Origin: Candidatus Peribacteraceae bacterium
GTDB taxonomy: Bacteria; Patescibacteriota; Gracilibacteria; Peribacterales; Peribacteraceae
Reading direction: 5' to 3'
DNA length: 6,045 nucleotides
Assembly: GCA_018062585.1 (NCBI GenBank)
Contig: JAGORY010000060.1
Location: 1-6,045 of the forward strand
Every line of letters begins with the position of its first letter. The stretch's first letter is position 1. Made by a program: the position numbers and the translations under genes. Shown here in pieces: positions 1 to 4,544 of the stretch. Under the pieces are notes generated by a model that was given only the letters and a program-made list of their open reading frames with translations, did not search any database and had not been told where the DNA came from.

Positions 1-62
1 GCGAACATGCCCGCGAATCCGAGGACGACGACGATGCCTAAGGCGATCTCAAATCCGTTCAT
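1..62 (-). CDS. 5' end of a gene with a hydrophobic N-terminus (partial)
   Basis: This is an incomplete gene reading leftwards off the window from an ATG at 62-60. The 20 visible codons read MNGFEIALGIVVVLGFAGMF. A short polar start is followed by an uninterrupted hydrophobic stretch (about residues 6-20), as in an N-terminal membrane anchor or uncleaved signal segment. No Shine-Dalgarno sequence precedes the ATG, which is also true of most genes here. It is divergent from rpsO, and a palindrome at 82-97 lies about 20 nt upstream of its start. Too little is visible to name the family: anchored proteins such as RmuC, or a small membrane protein, would both fit. The start is supported only by the open frame and the hydrophobic pattern. 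Confidence 0.5.
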   Translation of the reverse strand, partial: MNGFEIALGIVVVLGFAGMF

Positions 63-81
63 GGCCGGATGATACCACAGG

Positions 82-97
82 GTGGACGGTCGTCCAC
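82..97. promoter_or_regulatory. Palindrome in the divergent region upstream of rpsO
   Basis: GTGGACG (82-88) and CGTCCAC (91-97) are perfect reverse complements separated by GT. The site lies between the leftward partial gene (start at 62) and the rpsO promoter (134-162). It could be a protein-binding operator. It could also be a short hairpin followed by TATTTT, although no gene ends immediately upstream on the plus strand. Function is inferred from position only. Confidence 0.35.
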
Positions 98-133
98 TAT
101 TTTCATGGTTTTTGGCTTTCTGGAGCGCTAGCA

Positions 134-162
134 TTGACATTTTACCGTCGAAGCATTAGGAT
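134..162 (+). promoter_or_regulatory. Promoter of rpsO (sigma-70 type)
   Basis: A perfect -35 box TTGACA (134-139) is followed after exactly 17 nt by TAGGAT (157-162), which matches the -10 consensus at four of six positions. Transcription would start near 169, leaving an 88-nt leader before the rpsO start codon. Confidence 0.6.
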
Positions 163-168
163 GCTTTC

Positions 169-256
169 CGCTACCAGCTTCCTCGTTAGCTAACGCTTTC
201 CTGGAGGCCCGGAGAATTGTTTCGTTTGTGCCCTTCGTTTTTTTCTCCCCCACATT
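169..256 (+). promoter_or_regulatory. rpsO mRNA leader, possible S15 autoregulatory region
   Basis: The inferred leader is about 88 nt, longer than needed for initiation. It contains the palindrome CGTTAGCTAACG (184-195) bracketed by CCAG (175-178) and CTGG (201-204), which could close a larger stem. S15 is known to repress its own mRNA through leader structures in several bacterial groups, and these structures differ widely between lineages. No known S15-binding motif is recognised here. The leader ends in a pyrimidine-rich tract just before the start codon instead of a Shine-Dalgarno sequence. Confidence 0.25.
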
Positions 257-526
257 ATGGCTCTCAAGAAAGCCAATAAGAAGAAGATCATCGGAAAGTT
301 CCAGACTCATGCCAAGGACACCGGTTCTCCGCAGGTCCAAGTCGGTATTCTCACGAAGGAGATCGATCACGTGACGAAACACTTGAAGGAGCACAAGAAG
401 GACAACTCGGCTCGCCGCGGTCTTCTCGCGATGGTAGCCCGCCGCCGCAAGCTCCTGACGTACCTCAAAATGAACGAAACGAAAGGCTACGAGAAGATCC
501 TCAAGGCCCTCGACCTCGAGAAGTAG
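257..526 (+). CDS. rpsO: 30S ribosomal protein S15
   Basis: Encodes small-subunit protein S15, a primary binder of 16S rRNA (central-domain three-way junction) that nucleates platform assembly and contacts 23S rRNA in bridge B4. The 89-aa product has the standard family length. It contains the conserved segment DTGSPQVQVGILTKEI (about residues 21-36) and the RNA-binding segment HKKDNSARRGLLAMVARRRK (about 46-65), followed by LLTYLK. The ATG at 257 gives the usual MALKK-type start. No Shine-Dalgarno sequence precedes it; the upstream stretch is T/C-rich. A promoter lies at 134-162 and an intrinsic terminator directly downstream, so it looks monocistronic. In many bacteria rpsO is directly followed by pnp; here a toxin-antitoxin operon lies between them. 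Confidence 0.98.
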   Translation: MALKKANKKKIIGKFQTHAKDTGSPQVQVGILTKEIDHVTKHLKEHKKDNSARRGLLAMVARRRKLLTYLKMNETKGYEKILKALDLEK

Positions 527-547
527 ACCCCTATTACATTACAATTC

Positions 548-572
548 AAAGCGGGTTTCGGCCCGCTTTTTT
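548..572 (+). terminator. Intrinsic terminator of rpsO
   Basis: AAAGCGGG (548-555) pairs with CCCGCTTT (562-569) around a TTTCGG loop. A T tract through 572 overlaps the end of the stem. It lies 22 nt after the rpsO stop, a classic rho-independent layout that insulates rpsO from the toxin-antitoxin operon. Confidence 0.9.
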
Positions 573-582
573 ATATTCTTCA

Positions 583-611
583 TTGCTTTAAAAATGCATT
601 TGTACTACAAT
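583..611 (+). promoter_or_regulatory. Promoter of the toxin-antitoxin operon
   Basis: TTGCTT (583-588) is followed after 17 nt by TACAAT (606-611), a five-of-six match to the -10 consensus. Transcription would start near 618, about 23 nt before the antitoxin start. The -10 box lies inside the palindrome at 593-617. Confidence 0.55.
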
Positions 612-617
612 TGCATT
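593..617. promoter_or_regulatory. Palindromic operator over the TA promoter
   Basis: The left arm AATGCATTTGTA (593-604) and right arm TACAATTGCATT (606-617) are reverse complements at 11 of 12 positions around a single central C at 605. The right arm contains the -10 box. RelB/DinJ-type antitoxins, alone or with their toxins, typically bind such palindromes and repress their own promoter. The assignment rests on symmetry and position. Confidence 0.6.
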
Positions 618-640
618 GTTTAGCATTTCCCTGCAACGTT

Positions 641-922
641 ATGGCTACCATTCAAGTACGCGTACCCGATAAGAATAAGAAGAACGTCGAGAAGATTCTG
701 GCTTCGCTGGGCCTTGATGTATCCACTGCGGTGCGCATGTTTCTCTGTCGCGTGGAGCTGGATCAAGGATTGCCGTTTCGTGTATCAAAGAAGCTGACAG
801 TGAACGGGTTCACACCGGAGTTTGAGGCGGAGGTGCTGGAAGCGATGAAGGATACGGAAGACAGCATCAAATTTGATAATTCCGATGATGCTGTGGCTTA
901 CCTCAGAAAGATGGCACAATAA
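641..922 (+). CDS. RelB/DinJ-family antitoxin
   Basis: Predicted 93-aa antitoxin of a type II toxin-antitoxin pair. The N-terminus MATIQVRVPDKNKKNVEKIL continues into LGLDVSTAVRMFLCRVELDQ and then GLPFRV. This is the ribbon-helix-helix pattern of the RelB/DinJ family: a beta strand for DNA contact, a helix, the 'LGLDVSTAVRMFL' turn and second helix, then the characteristic 'GLPF' sequence. The C-terminal half (about residues 50-93) is acidic and probably wraps the toxin. ATG 641 is preferred over an in-frame start at 611, because that would add ten non-family residues and fall before the predicted transcription start. The toxin gene starts 8 nt after the stop. No Shine-Dalgarno sequence is visible. 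Autoregulation is likely through the palindrome at 593-617. Confidence 0.88.
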   Translation: MATIQVRVPDKNKKNVEKILASLGLDVSTAVRMFLCRVELDQGLPFRVSKKLTVNGFTPEFEAEVLEAMKDTEDSIKFDNSDDAVAYLRKMAQ

Positions 923-930
923 TCAATGCT

Positions 931-1191
931 ATGCACATTCATTATCAGAAACGGTTTGTGAAGCAGATGGAAAAGCTGCAGAAACATCAGAAAATTGCAG
1001 TGACAGATGCCATCGATCTTTTCCGTCATCATCCCTTGGATCCTTCGTTGCATAATCATGCGCTCAGAGGTCCGATGAAAGGCGCAAGAGCAATATCCGC
1101 CGGTTTTGATCTGCGAATCATTTTCGAAGAGCGTGATCGTTACACACTTGTCATCATACTTGCCGTTGGGACGCATGAGGAGGTGTATTAA
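931..1191 (+). CDS. YafQ/RelE-superfamily toxin (mRNA endoribonuclease)
   Basis: Predicted 86-aa toxin of the RelE/ParE fold, closest in pattern to YafQ, which cleaves mRNA in the ribosomal A site. The family pattern is clear. A basic N-terminal helix region (residues 5-21) leads to 'HALRGPMKGARA' (43-54), which matches the 'HPLQGSWKGYRD' segment of YafQ, then 'GFDLRIIFEE' (58-67) and a terminal 'VGTHEEVY' (79-86) matching 'TGTHAALF'. Candidate catalytic residues are H43, D60, R62 and H82. The YafQ histidine that follows the K-G-x-R segment is replaced by serine (S56), so catalytic detail may differ. The gene begins 8 nt after the antitoxin stop and must be co-transcribed with it. The ATG at 931 gives the family-length product; there is no Shine-Dalgarno sequence. 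Confidence 0.88.
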   Translation: MHIHYQKRFVKQMEKLQKHQKIAVTDAIDLFRHHPLDPSLHNHALRGPMKGARAISAGFDLRIIFEERDRYTLVIILAVGTHEEVY

Positions 1192-1212
1192 TGCCTCATG
1201 TACCGTTTTTTT
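1174..1212 (+). terminator. Possible terminator of the TA operon
   Basis: CATGAGG (1174-1180) and CCTCATG (1194-1200) form a perfect 7-bp stem with a 13-nt loop. A run of seven T (1206-1212) follows after five intervening bases. The left arm overlaps the last toxin codons. The spacer between stem and T run and the large loop make it weaker than the rpsO terminator. Confidence 0.4.
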
Positions 1213-1249
1213 GTACCTCAAGCCGAAAATGGCATTTTTGCCCATTGTT

Positions 1250-1258
1250 TGGTATTAT
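1250..1258 (+). promoter_or_regulatory. Possible extended -10 promoter for pnp
   Basis: TGGTATTAT (1250-1258) fits the extended -10 pattern TGnTATAAT with one mismatch. No recognisable -35 box lies 16-18 nt upstream. Because rpsO and the TA operon each appear to end in a terminator, pnp should need its own promoter, and this is the best candidate seen. Confidence 0.35.
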
Positions 1259-1320
1259 TCACTCACGTTCCTTCCCTCCATCTCCGGATTTTGTTGGATT
1301 TACGCAAGAGTTCCTCATCT

Positions 1321-1348
1321 GTAGAGACGCAAAATTTTGCGTCTCTAC
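1321..1348. repeat. Perfect 28-nt palindrome, GTAGAGACG repeat family
   Basis: The arm GTAGAGACGCAAAA (1321-1334) is followed immediately by its exact reverse complement (1335-1348). The first nine bases, GTAGAGACG, recur as the left arm of the hairpin after pnp (3660-3668). Dispersed palindromes with a GTAGAGACG arm and a variable core are known from several bacterial genomes as intergenic REP-like elements; that comparison is from memory. In RNA it would form a long stem in the pnp leader. It has no following T tract, so it is not a terminator on the plus strand. Confidence 0.8.
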
Positions 1349-1432
1349 CCACGGGAATTGCTGTGTAAGTCCATCAGCAAAAATCCTTGAAGGTCGGGGA
1401 GGACGGTCTATCCGTTTTTCTCTCCATATTTT

Positions 1433-3631
1433 ATGTTAAAGGAATACTCTTTGATGCTCGGTGACGAACCGATGATCATCAAAACCGGTCAGCTCGCGAC
1501 ACAAGCGAACTCGTCCGTCATTTGTCAGATGGGCGACACTGTGACGCTCGCAAACTGCACCGTCTCCGCGAAAGCACGCGATGGTGTCGATTTCCTGCCA
1601 CTCCAGATGGTGTATCAGGAAAAGTACTACGCCGGTGGCAAGATCGCAGGATCACGCTTCCGTAAGCGCGAAGGACGCCCCGGTGATGACTACGTACTCC
1701 TCGCACGCGTCATCGACCGCGGACTTAGGCCGATGTTCCCGAAGCACATCCGCAATGACATCCAGGTCTTCGCGACCGTGATGTCCTACGATTTCGAGCA
1801 TAACCACGACGTCGTCTCGGCCAATGCCGCGAACCTCGCATGCTCTCTTTCCGACTGTCCTTTTGAGGGAACGCTGGGAACGGTGAAGGTGGGCCTCATC
1901 AATGGTGAGCTCATCCTGAACCCTTCTGTGGAAGCCGAGAAGAAGAGCGAACTCAGCATGTTCGTGACGGCTTCCTTGGATCGCATCGTCATGATCGAAG
2001 CTGGAGCCAAGCAGGTGTCCGAAGAGGATATCCTCCGCGCTATCGAGTTCGGAAAGAAGTGGGCACAGAAAGTTGCTCAGTTCTTTGCTCAGATCACGAA
2101 GGAGATCGGCAAGCCGAAGTTCGAAATCCCTGCTCCATTTGAGCCGAAGGATGACGATAAAAAGCTTATCAAGGAGTGGGCACTTCCGACCATCAACAAA
2201 GCAATCAAAGATCCGCTTCCAAAACTCGTACGCCGCAAGATCTTCAACGATCTCATGTCTGGAGCTGAGGCCAAGCTCATCGAAAAGAACGGTCCTGCTG
2301 GTGAGGACAAATACTTGAAGGATCTCTACAAGGCAGCTCCGTCTCTCGTTGACAAAGTCGTGAAGGGTGAGATGCGTCGCCTCGTTCTTGAGGAAGGTAT
2401 CCGCATGAGCGGCCGCAAAGTGGACGAAATCCGTGCACTCAGCGCCATCGTCGATATTTTGCCGAAGCGCGTCCACGGTTCCGCTCTCTTCCAGCGTGGA
2501 GAAACGCAGGGCCTCACGACGACGACGCTCGGATCGCCGGGTAGCAAACAGATCGTGGAAGGTATGGAAGGCGAGCACGAGCTCCGGTACATGCATCACT
2601 ACAACTTCCCGCCGTTCTCCGTCGGTGAGACGTCTAACCGTCTCTTCGTCGGTAACCGCGAGATCGGTCACGGTAACCTCGCGCAGCGCGCACTCGAGCC
2701 GGTGCTCCCGCCTGTCGAGACGTTCCCGTACACCATCCGCACCGTCACCGAAATTCTTGAATCCAACGGTTCCTCCTCCATGGCTGCAACGTGCGGATCC
2801 ACACTCGCACTCATGGCTGCAGGTGTGCCGATCTCAGCTCCTGTTGCTGGTATCGCACTCGGTCTCATCTCGGATGAAGAGAAAGGCAAGTACATCATCC
2901 TCTCTGACCTTCAGGATGAAGAAGATTTCGGAGGCGACATGGACTTCAAGCTCGGCGGAACCGAGAAAGGTATCACGGCTATTCAGATGGACATCAAGAT
3001 TAAGGGTCTGCCTGATTCCGTGTTCAAGGAGGCTATCGAGCGCTCCAAGACTGGTCGAGCGATCATCATGAAAGTGATGCTTGCAGCCATCGCGGAGCCC
3101 CGCAAGGAGCTGTCTCCGTTCGCACCGCGCATCGAAACGATCAACATTGATCCGGGCGACATTCGCCTCGTCATCGGCAAGGGCGGCGAGACGATCCAGA
3201 AGATTACGAAGGAACTCGGCGTCGAAATCGACATCGAGGACTCCGGCATCGTGTTCGTCACCGCTCCGGACGGAGAGGTCATGAACAAGGCCCGTGAGTG
3301 GATCCTCGGCATCGTCGAGAAGCCGGAAGTCGGCAAAATCTACGACGCCAAGATCATCCGCATCATCGATGGGGTCGGTGCCATCGCCGAATTCGGCCGC
3401 GGCAAAGACGGCATGGTCCACATCTCCGAGCTCGCGTGGAATCGTACCGAGAAAGTGGAAGATGTCGTGCAGGTCGGTCAGACATTGCAGGTCAAATGCG
3501 TCGAGTTCGATGCCCAAGAAGGCAAGACGCGCCTCTCTCTCAAGCAAATGACTCCGCCACCCGCAGGATGGGTAGCTCCACCGCCTCGCCCGAGCTTTGG
3601 GGGACCCCGTCGCGGACCGCCCCGGAGATAA
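1433..3631 (+). CDS. pnp: Polyribonucleotide nucleotidyltransferase (PNPase)
   Basis: PNPase degrades RNA 3' to 5' with phosphate, releasing nucleoside diphosphates, and can run in reverse to add tails. It acts in the cytoplasm as a ring-shaped trimer. The 732-aa product has the full family layout: first RNase PH domain with 'FRKREGRP' (about 76-83) and 'ARVIDRGLRPMFP'; helical linker (about 215-325); second RNase PH domain with 'HGSALFQRGETQ', phosphate-binding 'SSS' (447-449) and metal/catalytic residues D498, D504 and K506 in 'DFGGDMDFK'; KH domain with I-G-K-G-G at 581-585; and S1 domain (about 633-702). A short Pro/Arg-rich tail, ending 'GGPRRGPPRR', may contact RNA or partners. ATG 1433 gives the normal N-terminus. 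No Shine-Dalgarno sequence is visible; the start follows a pyrimidine-rich stretch. The terminator is at 3661-3692. Confidence 0.98.
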   Translation: MLKEYSLMLGDEPMIIKTGQLATQANSSVICQMGDTVTLANCTVSAKARDGVDFLPLQMVYQEKYYAGGKIAGSRFRKREGRPGDDYVLLARVIDRGLRPMFPKHIRNDIQVFATVMSYDFEHNHDVVSANAANLACSLSDCPFEGTLGTVKVGLINGELILNPSVEAEKKSELSMFVTASLDRIVMIEAGAKQVSEEDILRAIEFGKKWAQKVAQFFAQITKEIGKPKFEIPAPFEPKDDDKKLIKEWALPTINKAIKDPLPKLVRRKIFNDLMSGAEAKLIEKNGPAGEDKYLKDLYKAAPSLVDKVVKGEMRRLVLEEGIRMSGRKVDEIRALSAIVDILPKRVHGSALFQRGETQGLTTTTLGSPGSKQIVEGMEGEHELRYMHHYNFPPFSVGETSNRLFVGNREIGHGNLAQRALEPVLPPVETFPYTIRTVTEILESNGSSSMAATCGSTLALMAAGVPISAPVAGIALGLISDEEKGKYIILSDLQDEEDFGGDMDFKLGGTEKGITAIQMDIKIKGLPDSVFKEAIERSKTGRAIIMKVMLAAIAEPRKELSPFAPRIETINIDPGDIRLVIGKGGETIQKITKELGVEIDIEDSGIVFVTAPDGEVMNKAREWILGIVEKPEVGKIYDAKIIRIIDGVGAIAEFGRGKDGMVHISELAWNRTEKVEDVVQVGQTLQVKCVEFDAQEGKTRLSLKQMTPPPAGWVAPPPRPSFGGPRRGPPRR

Positions 3632-3637
3632 GCTGAG

Positions 3638-3658
3638 AGTCACAAGTCATAAGTCACA
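3638..3658. repeat. Heptamer tandem repeat AGTCAYA x3
   Basis: AGTCACA (3638-3644), AGTCATA (3645-3651) and AGTCACA (3652-3658) are consecutive 7-nt units, and the next bases, AGT, begin a fourth before running into the GTAGAGACG hairpin. It lies between the pnp stop and its terminator. On the other strand it overlaps the stop codon of the opposing gene (3647-3649). Confidence 0.75.
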
Positions 3659-4357
3659 AGTAGAGACGTGCGGTGCGCATGTCTCTATTTTTATGCGGGT
3701 ATCGATTTCCTGGAGCATCGCAGAGCGCAATCTCACGACTCTTGTCATGCCGTCGATGGTATGTGGAACGATCTCTGGGTGCACGGTACAGACCTTGAGC
3801 ACGGGAATAAGCATGTCTTTGAAGTGCTTGCCTTCATGACCGGCATGGTGTGCGATGTACAGGGATTCATCGATCGTCAGTTCAGGTACATGTTCCTTGA
3901 TATAGCGCCATATCACTCCGAATTCGTTTGCCAGTATCCCCTCAAGCGCTGTAAATGCTCCGACCGATACTTGGACGTTCTCGCTGCCAAGTGTAAGCAG
4001 CACTTCGCCGTACGTATGTTCGATATCCTGGACGATCACCCTATCAGGTTCTCCAAATGCGATGCCTTTTTCAGTAAATACTCGCCGCATTCCTGAACGA
4101 AATTTCTGCCGCCACACTTCATGTGAAGCGTCGGGATCGTCTGCCCCCAATTCCTCGTCCAGATTTTCCTGCAGAGCAACCAACACCTCGGTAAGACGCG
4201 GGTCCAAAGACGCTTTCTTGATGACGGCTGCCAAAAAAGGAATAAATTGTGTCGCTGCACCTAGCCGGATTGCCATAATGCGTCCAAAGGACTCAAGTGA
4301 CACTGCTCCTTCCTCAAGGTTCTGCAAAAGTGGGTTCGTATCGAATTCACCGATCAT
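3647..4357 (-). CDS. Heme-oxygenase-like diiron (CADD/TenA-fold) family protein
   Basis: Predicted 236-aa all-helical protein resembling the iron-containing heme-oxygenase-like oxidases (HDO superfamily: CADD, UndA, BesC) and more distantly TenA/PqqC. Numbering from ATG 4357: 'NPLLQNLEEGAVSLESF' (8-24) is the usual first-helix region; 'ENLDEELG' (64-71) with H79 matches the first acidic/His ligand pair; E139 in 'ALEG' and H171-x3-E175-x2-H178 in 'HAGHEGKHF' match the second set. The 32-residue gap from E139 to H171 equals that between the CADD ligands E142 and H174. A redox enzyme using two metals is inferred; the substrate is unknown. The start is uncertain: the frame is open upstream to 4684, with in-frame TTG codons near 4450 and 4435, but the predicted promoter (4479-4506) excludes starts beyond about 4470. 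The last ~14 codons run through the pnp terminator repeat. Divergent from the TrmB-type regulator. Confidence 0.75.
   Translation of the reverse strand: MIGEFDTNPLLQNLEEGAVSLESFGRIMAIRLGAATQFIPFLAAVIKKASLDPRLTEVLVALQENLDEELGADDPDASHEVWRQKFRSGMRRVFTEKGIAFGEPDRVIVQDIEHTYGEVLLTLGSENVQVSVGAFTALEGILANEFGVIWRYIKEHVPELTIDESLYIAHHAGHEGKHFKDMLIPVLKVCTVHPEIVPHTIDGMTRVVRLRSAMLQEIDTRIKIETCAPHVSTCDL
3661..3692 (+). terminator. Intrinsic terminator of pnp, made from a GTAGAGACG-family hairpin
   Basis: TAGAGACGTGCG (3661-3672) pairs with CGCATGTCTCTA (3676-3687), 12 pairs with one G-T wobble, around the loop GTG. TTTTT (3688-3692) follows. The left arm with the preceding G shares GTAGAGACG with the palindrome at 1321-1348. 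It terminates pnp on the plus strand. On the minus strand no T tract follows, and the hairpin lies inside the last codons of the opposing gene. Confidence 0.85.
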
Positions 4358-4478
4358 TTTTTCCAAGGAATCCAGAACGGCAATGCTGCAGTCGTCAGAG
4401 TATTCTTGCCGTAGATGATTGAAAGTGCTGATCAAGATTAATAGGGTCAAGCAAGCAAACTCGTCATGAATTGGCACT

Positions 4479-4506
4479 ATTGTAAGCCATTTTTGACAAA
4501 ACACAA
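4479..4506 (-). promoter_or_regulatory. Leftward promoter of the diiron-family gene
   Basis: Read on the minus strand, TTGTGT (4506-4501) is followed after 16 nt by TACAAT (4484-4479), a five-of-six -10 match. Transcription would start near 4472, giving a leader of about 115 nt to the ATG at 4357. It overlaps the rightward promoter by about 14 bp. Confidence 0.45.
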
Positions 4507-4522
4507 TAATATGACATAAAAT
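4493..4522 (+). promoter_or_regulatory. Promoter of the TrmB-type regulator
   Basis: A perfect TTGACA (4493-4498) is followed after 18 nt by TAAAAT (4517-4522), a five-of-six -10 match. Transcription would start near 4529, only about 16 nt before the ATG at 4545, so the leader is very short and the GTG at 4524 would be outside the mRNA. Confidence 0.6.
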
Positions 4523-4544
4523 AGTGCTAGAATATATTTGCAGC

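Larger units (their letters stand above)
1192..1432 (+). other. Gene-free region between the toxin gene and pnp
   Basis: No convincing coding frame is present; the short open frames here have no family-like sequence. The region holds the end of the possible TA terminator, a possible extended -10 promoter (1250-1258), the perfect palindrome at 1321-1348, and a pyrimidine-rich stretch (TTTTTCTCTCC) just before the pnp start. If transcription starts near 1265, pnp has a leader of about 165 nt that includes the palindrome. Confidence 0.6.
4474..4527. promoter_or_regulatory. Inverted-repeat half-sites spanning both divergent promoters
   Basis: GCACTATT (4474-4481) and AATAGTGC (4520-4527) are perfect 8-bp reverse complements with 38 nt between them. 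The left arm overlaps the -10 box of the leftward promoter (4479-4484) and the right arm overlaps the -10 box of the rightward one (4517-4522). A smaller palindrome, TTTTG-A-CAAAA (4491-4501), lies between, over the -35 box TTGACA. This layout suits a dimeric or looping regulator acting on both genes, most simply the adjacent TrmB-type protein. Confidence 0.45.

Noticed and set aside
128..394. 88-aa minus-strand frame across the rpsO start
   Set aside because: It is antisense to rpsO and its promoter, with no family-like sequence.
898..1245. 115-aa minus-strand frame over the toxin gene
   Set aside because: It is antisense to a toxin gene with a clear family match, and the product shows no recognisable features.
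1652..2671. 339-aa open frame on the minus strand inside pnp
   Set aside because: It lies wholly antisense to pnp, whose protein matches PNPase throughout. The antisense product (rich in Arg, Asp, His and Leu) is a codon-bias shadow with no family-like sequence.
2834..3643. 269-aa minus-strand open frame over the pnp 3' end
   Set aside because: It is antisense to the catalytic, KH and S1 regions of PNPase. Its composition is that of reversed codons and no domain is recognisable.
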